Assembly: GCA_000934455.1 (NCBI GenBank)
Contig: KN882590.1
Span: 13,339-39,282, forward strand
Direction of reading: 5' to 3'
From: Apostichopus parvimensis
Taxonomy: Eukaryota; Echinodermata; Holothuroidea; Aspidochirotida; Stichopodidae
DNA: 25,944 nucleotides
Shown piece by piece: positions 13,701 to 20,500 of this stretch. Within the stretch, counting starts at the first letter, position 1; each line of letters starts with the position of its first letter. A program made the translations under genes and the position numbers. The notes under the pieces were generated by a model that saw only the letters and a list, made by a program, of their open reading frames with translations, was not told the origin of the DNA and did no database searches.

Positions 13701-14468
13701 CACTCTAAGGCATCATCAGCCCACCCCCAGGACTAAATTTCTAGTTTTACTTTACTATGTTAAGTTGAAACTTAATAAATTTTAAGCTAATGATGTGCAT
13801 TGATATGTGATGCTAGTTTTTTTTCTTTTAATTCTTTTTATAAAGATTGACTCAATAAGCTACTTTACGGGGTAACTGAGCCTATGGATTTGTGCCAATT
13901 AAAATGTACAGTACCTTGATCATGTACCCACTGGAAAGGTTTGAAAAATCAAAAGCAGTATGTAGTAAAAAAAATATATATAAAGTAAAAAAAAAATGAT
14001 GATATTATATAAATAATACTCCACTAATCTCGCAAAAAAATGAAATAATTCTGTCCAACAGTTAGCACCTAATTCTTTATTTATTTATTTATTTGTTTGT
14101 TTGTTTGATTGAGTTTTTATTTATTTTTTTATTTATTGATTTATTATTTGATTGATTGATTTATTTAGGTATTTGACACCTCGGACCTTCCTGGGGGCGT
14201 GGTCAACATCCTCACCGGTAACAAAGAACATCTGACTAAGTACCTAGCCGAGCACCACGACATTCAGGCCATGTGGTACTTTGGAACCGCGGAGGGATCC
14301 AAGTTTGTTGAGTGGACCTCTGCTACCAACCTCAAGAGAACCTGGGTAGATTACGGCATTCCCCGAGATTGGACCAATCGAGCACAAGGGCAAGGGGAAG
14401 AGTTTCTTTACCATGCCATCCAAGTGAAGAATGTATGGATACCAATGGGAGACATATTTGCTAATTGA
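1628..14468 (+). CDS. ALDH16A1: ALDH16A1, aldehyde dehydrogenase 16 family member A1 (complete, 14 coding exons)
   Basis: Exons: 1628-1738, 2927-3156, 3863-4041, 4902-5164, 5772-5924, 6692-6889, 8104-8202, 8963-9205, 10573-10730, 11733-11900, 12031-12118, 12728-12844, 13238-13423, 14169-14468. All junctions are GT..AG and all phases agree, giving about 830 residues (human protein 802). Residues about 45-500 form an ALDH domain with the full catalytic set: VPWNFP with Asn183, LKPA with Lys206, GSTEVG at 258-263, the general base Glu280 in LELGGK, Cys314 in NQGQVCSAGS, and EIFGP with Glu411. The 34-residue spacing from Glu280 to Cys314 is canonical. A linker and a second, truncated ALDH-like domain follow (about 520-830), ending WIPMGD like human ALDH16A1. 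Family knowledge: NAD(P)-dependent aldehyde oxidation. Mammalian ALDH16A1 lacks the catalytic Cys and is thought to be inactive, while bacterial and fish forms keep it. Inference: this protein is catalytically competent. The physiological substrate is unknown. Confidence 0.96.
1739..2926 (+). other. ALDH16A1 intron 1
   Basis: 1188 nt, gtaaag..ctgtag. It contains an A-rich tract at about 2560-2592 and several copies of the word TAGGCCTA, but no gene or recognisable element. Confidence 0.7.
2927..3156 (+). CDS. ALDH16A1: ALDH16A1 coding exon 2
   Basis: Follows a T-rich tract ending ctgtag. Encodes AWFDKHGG, then the first beta-hairpin of the ALDH fold ([13 protein letters not shown]), the DPITGE-equivalent APSTGEVLA, and the helix [11 protein letters not shown]. 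The donor AG|gttagc leaves 2 nt of a Ser codon, completed by exon 3. Confidence 0.95.
3157..3862 (+). other. ALDH16A1 intron 2
   Basis: 706 nt, gttagc..cccag. No element seen. Confidence 0.7.
3863..4041 (+). CDS. ALDH16A1: ALDH16A1 coding exon 3
   Basis: Encodes [20 protein letters not shown], then [16 protein letters not shown] and [13 protein letters not shown]. This is the helical region of class-I ALDHs containing the E-S-L-D-N-G-K-P signature. Acceptor cacccag, donor G|gtatgt, leaving 1 nt of a Gly codon. Confidence 0.95.
4110..4595 (+). repeat. Degenerate repeat in ALDH16A1 intron 3 (about 60-bp steps)
   Basis: Roughly eight diverged copies of a unit built from TGCTAATAAATATGCATAG, a (G/T)TTGCATAGCAAC-like core and ACAGTA, with a (TA)n stretch near 4372. 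The core is palindromic and resembles the RFX-factor X-box. A perfect consensus match, GTTTCCATAGCAAC, is at 4391-4404, and near matches are at 4254-4267, 4493-4505 and 4575-4587. The intron itself is 4042-4901. Confidence 0.7.
4902..5164 (+). CDS. ALDH16A1: ALDH16A1 coding exon 4 (cofactor-binding core)
   Basis: Encodes [14 protein letters not shown], with the oxyanion Asn183, then [15 protein letters not shown], with Lys206 that contacts the cofactor ribose, then the Rossmann segment [11 protein letters not shown] and the end of FTGSTE. The donor is GAA|gtgagt. Translation read past it, into a track ending VSVTAFF, is intronic. Confidence 0.96.
5165..5771 (+). other. ALDH16A1 intron 4 with poly(G) tract
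   Basis: 607 nt. It contains G13 at 5560-5572, preceded by ctatttacag, which looks like an acceptor but opens no ALDH-like frame, and a short repeat of TATAGTATTTT at about 5505-5545. Confidence 0.6.
5772..5924 (+). CDS. ALDH16A1: ALDH16A1 coding exon 5 (general-base Glu)
   Basis: 51 codons, phase 0 at both ends. Encodes [19 protein letters not shown], then [10 protein letters not shown], with the catalytic base Glu280, and ends WFNQGQ just before the active-site cysteine. Acceptor ccgtag, donor CAG|gtttgt. Confidence 0.96.
6092..6448 (-). mobile_element. tRNA-derived SINE, family A, copy 1 (ALDH16A1 intron 5, antisense)
   Basis: Reverse complement of the element at 20881-21259, matching over most of its length. 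On the minus strand it starts with a tRNA-like head: A box TGGTCAAGTGG at 6442-6432, and B box GGTTAGAGTCC at 6398-6388, 10 of 11 to consensus. It has a body with a CTTTATCTCCATTGCCTCTC-like block and a tail hairpin (TAGCGCC at 6128-6134 pairing with GGCGCTA at 6158-6164), and ends in an (ATTG)n microsatellite at about 6092-6113. The host intron is 5925-6691. Confidence 0.88.
6692..6889 (+). CDS. ALDH16A1: ALDH16A1 coding exon 6 (catalytic Cys)
   Basis: Begins [14 protein letters not shown]. Cys314 is the second residue of the exon, so the intron splits the NQGQ-VCSAGS active-site motif. Continues with [19 protein letters not shown] and ends ARKEGAE. Phase 0 at both ends; donor GAG|gttagt. 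The matching stretch of human ALDH16A1 has no cysteine. Confidence 0.96.
6890..8103 (+). other. ALDH16A1 intron 6
   Basis: 1214 nt, gttagt..ttgcag. No repeat copy or gene recognised. The minus-strand frame at 7564-7833 has no family features. Confidence 0.65.
8104..8202 (+). CDS. ALDH16A1: ALDH16A1 coding exon 7
   Basis: 33 codons. Encodes [11 protein letters not shown] and [12 protein letters not shown], the G-x-(Y/F)-x-x-P-T signature, and ends VMEE, which supplies Glu411 of the EIFGP motif completed in exon 8. Acceptor attgcag, donor GAG|gtttgt. Confidence 0.95.
8203..8962 (+). other. ALDH16A1 intron 7
   Basis: 760 nt, gtttgt..ctttag. No repeat or gene recognised. Confidence 0.65.
8963..9205 (+). 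CDS. ALDH16A1: ALDH16A1 coding exon 8 (end of first ALDH domain)
   Basis: Encodes [34 protein letters not shown], the oligomerisation-strand motif [20 protein letters not shown], and the C-terminal [10 protein letters not shown] of the catalytic fold. Noticeably GC-richer than its flanking introns. Donor GAG|gtaaag. Confidence 0.96.
9853..10545 (+). repeat. Five-copy 141-bp minisatellite in ALDH16A1 intron 8
   Basis: The block CGCTTCGAGCAGC recurs with CTTCGAGC (CTTCAAAC in the last copy) at 9931, 10071, 10212, 10353 and 10494, steps of 140 to 141. Each unit holds a hairpin module: GTAAAGCGC, an AGCAGC/GCTGAT inner stem, then GCGCTATATAA and an AT-rich tail. The inner copies are over 90% alike and the outer ones are more diverged. 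The rest of the intron (9206-9852) shows nothing. Confidence 0.93.
10573..10730 (+). CDS. ALDH16A1: ALDH16A1 coding exon 9 (end of domain 1 and linker)
   Basis: Encodes [16 protein letters not shown], the usual ALDH C-terminal tail, then an interdomain linker about 40 residues long with an acidic [11 protein letters not shown] stretch. Acceptor ttcccag, just downstream of the intron 8 minisatellite; donor CAG|gtatgc leaves 2 nt. Confidence 0.92.
10731..11732 (+). other. ALDH16A1 intron 9
   Basis: 1002 nt, gtatgc..acgcag. No element recognised. Confidence 0.65.
11733..11900 (+). CDS. ALDH16A1: ALDH16A1 coding exon 10
   Basis: Encodes [17 protein letters not shown], then [20 protein letters not shown] and a helix [14 protein letters not shown]. 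This is the start of the second ALDH-like domain and mirrors exon 2 (G-G-x-x-x-R-P, then A-V-E-A-A). Acceptor aacgcag, donor GG|gtgagt. Confidence 0.93.
12031..12118 (+). CDS. ALDH16A1: ALDH16A1 coding exon 11
   Basis: Small exon encoding [19 protein letters not shown] and [10 protein letters not shown], the W-x-x-x-x-x-x-R-A-x-x-(L/V)-x-x-x-A helix of the second ALDH-like domain. It is separated from exon 10 by the shortest intron (130 nt). Acceptor ttgttag, donor GAG|gtgagt. Confidence 0.93.
12186..12455 (+). mobile_element. Small TIR element (MITE-like), copy A, ALDH16A1 intron 11
   Basis: 270 bp. Left end CAGACATGAGC; right end GCTCATCCCTG, the inverted counterpart. The interior matches copies B and C: CGCGGAATATCCGTGATTT, ATTATCCTAACACACTGTAGC, AACTGGAGCCTATACCG. 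No coding capacity. The flanking 6-mers (attttt, gtttta) match at only 4 of 6 positions, so the target duplication is decayed or absent. Confidence 0.82.
12728..12844 (+). CDS. ALDH16A1: ALDH16A1 coding exon 12
   Basis: 39 codons, phase 0. Encodes [20 protein letters not shown] and [17 protein letters not shown], matching the human stretch with R-L-x-x-W-G-A. Acceptor ttcacag, donor CAG|gtgtgt. Confidence 0.93.
13022..13177 (+). mobile_element. Small TIR element, copy B (internally deleted), ALDH16A1 intron 12
   Basis: 156 bp. Ends CAGGCATGAGC and CTCATCCCTG. It is flanked on both sides by TTCAAG (13016-13021 and 13178-13183), a 6-bp target-site duplication. It lacks about 115 bp of the middle present in copy A. 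Confidence 0.85.
13238..13423 (+). CDS. ALDH16A1: ALDH16A1 coding exon 13 (degenerate second active-site region)
   Basis: Encodes [20 protein letters not shown], where the catalytic-domain VPWNFP is replaced by TCPDESP, and [18 protein letters not shown], where LKPA is replaced by VPSE. This matches the known ALDH16 arrangement in which the C-terminal domain has lost catalytic residues. Phase 0; donor CAG|gtacgc. Confidence 0.95.
14076..14168 (+). repeat. TTTA/TTTG/TTGA microsatellite serving as polypyrimidine tract
   Basis: Imperfect (TTTA)n, (TTTG)n and (TTGA)n runs reach the acceptor of the terminal ALDH16A1 exon. The acceptor AG at 14167-14168 is part of the last TTTA-like unit. The rest of intron 13 (13424-14075) shows only A- and T-rich runs. 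Confidence 0.8.
14169..14468 (+). CDS. ALDH16A1: ALDH16A1 coding exon 14 (terminal)
   Basis: Encodes [20 protein letters not shown], then [19 protein letters not shown] and a C-terminal [14 protein letters not shown] before TGA at 14466-14468. WYFGTAEG stands where FTGSTEVG lies in catalytic domains, and the protein ends shortly after, so the second domain lacks any catalytic half. The acceptor follows a TTTA-repeat tract. Confidence 0.96.
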   Translation, partial: VFDTSDLPGGVVNILTGNKEHLTKYLAEHHDIQAMWYFGTAEGSKFVEWTSATNLKRTWVDYGIPRDWTNRAQGQGEEFLYHAIQVKNVWIPMGDIFAN

Positions 14469-16345
14469 TGAATTATTGTGACCCCCTCCCATCACCTTTT
14501 CCTTTATACCCACCGTCTCTGCTTGCCAGGTTGTGAATCCCCTGGTTGGTTCAAATCATTTCACATCAGTACTTTAGAGAATAATTGGCACATAATTTGG
14601 GCAGATAAAATCTAAAAGGAATAATGGCTTTTGCCTACTAAATGGAAAGAACACATTTTTATAACAAAACAAAGATTTGACGATCGGCAGTACCACAGGA
14701 TAAATCTTATTAGCCAAAACTGTCTGTCTTTAAAAGTTTACTACTTTACATCAGGAAACGCATTTTTTGTTCTTTTTAAATACCCTATATTTGACATATT
14801 TTTGAAAGAATTCTCATCTCATTGAGATGTAAAATAATTCCCATCTGATGGAGAGCCAAAAAATTCCTACCCGGGTAGTTTATATAGTTTTTATGCGTTT
14901 TAATTATTTGGATCTATTAATATTTTCTTCCAGTTGTCTTTTCACTGGGTAACTTCCAATCAAGAAATTGATGTGGTGTTAACCTACAAGATCACCATGA
15001 AATTCATGCTCTTAATATTTCAAGAGTGAATCAGTTATTGCATAAGGAACATCTCCAGGAAATTTTACAGGCAAATATATGTAACAACTTAGCAAAGTTT
15101 GAAAGCAGATTAAATTATCTTGGGTTTATTCACGGGTTTGTAGGTCTGTTGTCCCTATTGTGGTCGAAGAATTTTGAAATAACATCATAACTGTTACAGA
15201 ATTAGCCATATAATTGTTATAAATATATTAATTATGTTCTACCTCTTGTATTTTCTTAGCCATTAAAGCGGGTTTTTTGAGTTGACGATGATCATTGTCT
15301 TTAGATGACGATGATTACTAAGATATTGCGTAACAATCTAGCAGTCAAATTTCACTAAAGGAACAATGACATCACACTGGTTAGATTTGCAAATTTATTC
15401 CGAGTGAAATTGCTGAGATTAATATTGTTATTAATTACTCTCTCCCTAAACTCCATTCGGTGATATATAAAAAGCCTACAATGGTATGATGTCAAGACTA
15501 ATTTATCATTTGCCATCTTCTTGTTTCAACTATTACTTGGTGTAGGGTCGGTTAGCTTGTGCCAACTAAATATATACTCAATTTTTTGATATTTGAATGC
15601 TTGTAACAGTGTTTGTTTGAAAGCTTCCTTCATCCTCAGGAACTGGTGGTATTCATAAAATCTCTACTCGTTTTAATTTGGAAGTAGGGGGGGGGGAATT
15701 CTTAGTTATAATTGTTTCAAAGATTATTTAACAAGCATCCACACAAAGTGCCTTGTTTCAAAATTTATGTTCTTGGAAGTCTTTGTGAAAATTGATTTTC
15801 GGGGTACCTTTAATCACTTTTGTCAATAAATGTAAATTATTTTTAAATAGCTATAAAGTCTTCTCCTAAATCACTAAATTGTCACTTTTGAACCACAAAT
15901 TTTAGTTCCTGTCTGTTTTAAAAATAATGGAAACTAATGGTCATTACTTGAATTTTTGAAAGGAATTATTTGATTTTGTATCATGACAATGCTCTTTGTT
16001 AATTGTTGTCAACATATTTTGAGTAGGAGTTGAAGAAATTAATTTCCAAACTTCATGTGTAGGGCTTTTGATCAGACAAACAATCCATTATATTCAAGAT
16101 ATATTGCCAGGTTAGGATTACTGAAAGTTTAAAATACTTTATTTCATTTTTAAGAATTTGGTCTAAGAAAAAATGAAGCTTAAAATTTTACTTCAATAGC
16201 AATATTTAATAAATGCTTGATTTTGAGTAATATTTCAAACATCAAATTCACCCAAGAGGAAAAACGGTTGCTAAATTCATGTTTTTTTGTGGGGTTTGTT
16301 TGCCCTCCCAGAGTCGACCTTAATAAACCTTGAACAATAAAATGA
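14469..16345 (+). other. ALDH16A1 3'UTR and downstream flank
   Basis: AT-rich DNA without a gene. It contains a G10-type run at about 15687-15696. AATAAA signals occur at 15825-15830, 16208-16213, 16322-16327 and 16336-16341. The real cleavage site cannot be chosen from sequence. Confidence 0.6.
16322..16341 (+). promoter_or_regulatory. Candidate ALDH16A1 poly(A) signals (paired AATAAA)
   Basis: Two AATAAA hexamers 8 nt apart, followed by a T-rich tract at about 16356-16375, a good downstream element. The earlier AATAAA at 15825 is the main alternative. Confidence 0.4.
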
Positions 16346-16505
16346 TTGGCTATCTATTTTTTTTGATCATTTATTTTGAAAGATTGTTATTCCTAGAAAA
16401 CTTTTTGATTTAGATCAAAACTACCTTATGTTGTTACATCTTACAATGCAAGGAATACCTTAAAAAAACAAAACGAGTGACTTGAATTATTTTTCGATGA
16501 GGCCA

Positions 16506-16511
16506 TTTATT
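16506..16511 (-). promoter_or_regulatory. Candidate TFIP11 poly(A) signal
   Basis: TTTATT on the plus strand (AATAAA on the TFIP11 strand), about 880 nt past the stop. A second copy is at 16370-16375. Confidence 0.3.
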
Positions 16512-16914
16512 GTGAGTAGTATTAAGTATTGAACCTAAACAAAAAATCTACTCAGTTCATTTTCTTCTGTGATCACATCTCCTCTCTCTTTAAGCTCACA
16601 GTTATTCACCAGTTTATGAAAATATTTAAATACAAAGCCTGTAAATGGAAACCACTGTGTACTGAGATTTGCAATTCCAGGTTCCAAGTGTGCCAATCAT
16701 AACAAGGCCCTAGCACTGCTGACTGGAACACCCATTTGGTAGCAGTTGACACCACACCCAGTCTTATCAAGCATTACTTCCAATAAAACATGCAAGATGA
16801 ACACCCTTTGAGGTCCTGGCACCATGTGCTTACCCAAGTCCCCCTCCCTATTATTCCAGGCTTGACCCATACATATTAAGTTGGTGGGATATGTCTCTAT
16901 TCTTCATAGAGGCC

Positions 16915-17160
16915 CCTTGGCCTTGATGACCCCTTGATCTTTGGCTCCTTGACCTTGATGTCCAATTGACCTTTTTGGCTCCTTGATCTTGATGACCACC
17001 AGACCTTTATGACCCCTTGATCATGATGGCCTCTTTACTTTGGTGACCCTTGACCTTTTTGATGACCCTTGACCTTGATGGTCACTTGAATTTGGTGACC
17101 CCTTGATCTTGATGACCCATTGACCTTGATGGCCCCTTGACCTTGGGATCTGTTGATCTT
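16915..17160 (+). repeat. Minisatellite of CCTTGACCTTGATGACC-like units
   Basis: About 15-18 bp degenerate units in the TFIP11 3' flank. TGACCTTGA occurs exactly at 16950, 17070 and 17121, with variants TGACCTTTT and TGACCTTGG. The reverse complement TCAAGGTCA is the extended half-site bound by ERR/SF-1 type nuclear receptors. Confidence 0.85.
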
Positions 17161-17386
17161 GTCTGACAAAATAAAGTTGTTGGTGTTGCTTGTAATTGTT
17201 CACAGAGCCCAAGGGACGTTGAGGGGCAGGCCCATTGTCCTAGGGGCCCCTAAAGACTTGCCTTGTGTACCCTATTGGATCATCTGGTACTGATTGGTTA
17301 TCATCACTCTTGCATTGCAGTGTCAGAAGATACTTTCACTGACAGAGCAGACCCTACAGGTCACTGACACAGTTCTCTTGCTATGC

Positions 17387-17563
17387 TCATACCCCTTTGC
17401 CCATTTCAATAGCTGTGGTTAGAGGCACCGGTTTCCACTCGGTGTGATCCTGAATGAACACGACGCCTTTCTTGATGAAGATGTGACGATTGCCGAGTGC
17501 AAACACCTGGATGCCTTCTTCTCTCTTATTCGTTGGTACGAAGAGAATTCCACTTTCTTCAGC
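17387..17563 (-). CDS. TFIP11: TFIP11 terminal exon
   Basis: 58 codons plus TGA at 17389-17387. Encodes [37 protein letters not shown] and [16 protein letters not shown]. This is the C-terminal beta-rich module of TFIP11, with G-x-x-x-I-x-I-x-x-G-V-V-F-(V/I)-Q. Acceptor ttcccccag on the minus strand. Confidence 0.94.
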   Translation of the reverse strand, partial: AEESGILFVPTNKREEGIQVFALGNRHIFIKKGVVFIQDHTEWKPVPLTTAIEMGKGV

Positions 17564-20500
17564 CTGGGGAAGAATAAATCAAAAAATTAATCAGTGGCAA
17601 CTATATGCCATTTAATCGGTTTGACGCACGGCTCCTGGAGTTTTATGCAATTACTTCCCCAAAACTGCTCCAACATTTACTGCCTGGTCTTCCAGCAGCA
17701 GTGAGAAATGTTTGCAAAATTCCAAATTGTTTCATTTTGGAATTATGAATAAATGGTACGTGAGAAAAGAGAAATACAAAACCAACATCAACGCAAAAAG
17801 CTTTTGTTTTAGTTTTGATGAAAAGCATACAAAAAACCTAACTCATCAACTAGAAACTGAGTGGGTTAACTAATATTTTTCTTCACTTTCTACATAGCAA
17901 TTGGGTAATTAAGTCAACAGAGAGAGTAACATAGTTACCCGGGATGAGCCTGGGGTAAAAAAAAATCACTGAACTTTGTGGGTGATACTATACTAATGCC
18001 AAAAGCGTCAGCACGTTATGAAAATTCAGAGAAAAAATTGCGGTATAGGCTCCAGTTTGCATATGCTATAGTGTGTTAGGATAATAGTGTTTGTCCCCCT
18101 GCAGGTTGGATATCCATACAGTAGGTAATGAAAAACTTGCAAACGACGGATCAAATTGTTACAATGCTGTTGTTGGAAATTCACAGAAATTGAGAGGTGT
18201 AAATCTCGGAGGTAAATAACGGATATTCCTCAAATTCGCGAAGAAAATCTCATGCTTGAGTTACTAATCATGCCAGTATATATATACTCTATAGAAGTCA
18301 CACAATGGCTAACAAAGCTGATCAGTTCATTGGACAAGAAGAAAACACGAAATTGATACTAGCAGCAGCTTACCTTTCTCTCTAATAATTCTCTAAAAGT
18401 TTCCGGTACTTCAGCCTGAGGTGTGGATGCCAGCTGAAACAGCAAGGAGGATGGAGAGAAACATGTCAACAGAAGTATTCAAAAACATGAGGAGAGCTAA
18501 TAATATGAACCTTTACACAGGAATAAAGTAACTTCTGTTTGCAAACCTGTTTACAATAGACGAAGAGAAAACGCCACTGACTATACTATTAGTATGTTGT
18601 TTGTTTGTATGACATCTGCACATACAGACAGATACAGACAGACATGATGGTATGCTGCTATCAAAAAAATCCTAAGTTTGGATGTTTATGCAAAAGGCCA
18701 AATACATAAATAAGACTTCCCATCCAAAAAATGTTTCAGGATTTGAAAGAAACAAAACGCTTACTGGACACTGCATCTCCATAAGTAGAAGCAGGACACT
18801 TTAACAAAGCAATGTTCATAGGTAACCTTGATGGGCACCTGCTTGTAAAAATAAACAACCAGAGGTACAATATCCTTTTGTATGTTTCTAATTCTCTGCA
18901 TGGTGAGGCTCCCAGCTATTTGATTGATTTTCTTTCTTTGTATAATGCTCCTCCAAGTAATGTTGATGGTTTGAGACGTAGACTCCGCTCTTCATCTGAT
19001 ACCACCAGACTCATGATTCCACGCTCAAAGCGTAAAACTGGTGATAAATCTTTTTAATTTATTGGTCCCCGTCTCTGGAACCAGCTGCCTGTGATTATTC
19101 ATGTGACGGTTTCCGTCTCGGTCTTCAAAGGTCTCATGAAAACATATTTATTTACTGCACAGTAATGTTAGTATGTTTTGCTTGTGTTTAGGATTGGTGT
19201 TTGTTTTTATTGTGTAGTTTATATTTGTTTCTGTAAAGCGCTGTGATCTTTTGTAGAGCGCTCTATCAAATACATGGCAATAATAACAATCAGGGATGTT
19301 CCCAGGATTTCCTGAGTGCCAGGTATACTGATCGCCATCCTGGGAGAGGGGGTGACGTACCCCTCCCCTTTGAGAATTTTGAAGGTGCTCAGATGCCAAA
19401 TGCTGGCACTTGTGTAGCTTTTTAAGCACATACACAAGTACTAGTTTTGCTAACAATTAACAATTTTTTATTTGTTTTTAGTGAAATATATTACGTACCT
19501 GGTAAAAGTTATTAGCATGTTTCAAAGAGATTTTACAAGGGACCGATTGAGAGACGTAAGTCATGTTTCTCATATGCGTAACTGATGCATCATTAGTCTG
19601 TATGATTTTGGCATAGGCTAAGGCCCAATTTATGTGGAATATATTGGTAGGAATGTCGGGATTTTAGATGAAAATAGTGCTGGACGGGATTCACGATTTT
19701 TAAGACAGTGCTGGTCGGTAATTTTTAGTGCTGGGCGGGGCCGCCCAGCGCCGCCCAGCGTGGGCACATCCCTGAATAATAATATGGGTTTGACCTCCTT
19801 ACCTTGTCTTCCCATCTTTCTTGACCTCTCGCCCTCTGCCTCTGCAGGTTGCTAAGATACGCTAAGTTCTCTTTGATGATGTTATGACCCGAAACAGCCC
19901 TGTTCATGACAGCCAGGGCATCACTGAAATAATCTAAAAATAAGAAAAGAGAAAGCATTATTTATGTCCGTGGCAAAAGTTGAAACACAAGATAACAGTC
20001 ATGAACAACTTTTCCCCAAAACAGCTGGAAAAAAAATCTTTATTTCATTTTGGAGACATCACTGGTTTTAATGTTTTCTTTACACACAAGAGTGAAGACT
20101 TTATCAAGTCCACAAAGGCATTATAGAGCAACATTGCTTCATTATTTTATGGTTTTCCTTATTTGTTACAAATATGACAAATTTCTGTGTCATGGGAGAA
20201 GGGGTTTGCAAATGTTCAATCTAAATGTTTCAAGCTCTTACATGCCTATTTAAAAATCTCAAAATTTAAATATATCACAAATTTTAAAAATATCAAAATT
20301 TTCCAAGTATCAAAATCTCAAAATGTGAGTCTCGAAGAATCTGAAAATGTAAAACATGTCCAGATTATCTATCAAACTTGAATACCCTGAATTTAGATCT
20401 TCTTTGCGTCGACTTACTCTTGATGACAGGTTCTGTTGAAATTCTTGTCGGAAAGAGACTTTTCCAGCCAGAAAACCAGTTTGATACTTCTTCAAAGTTT

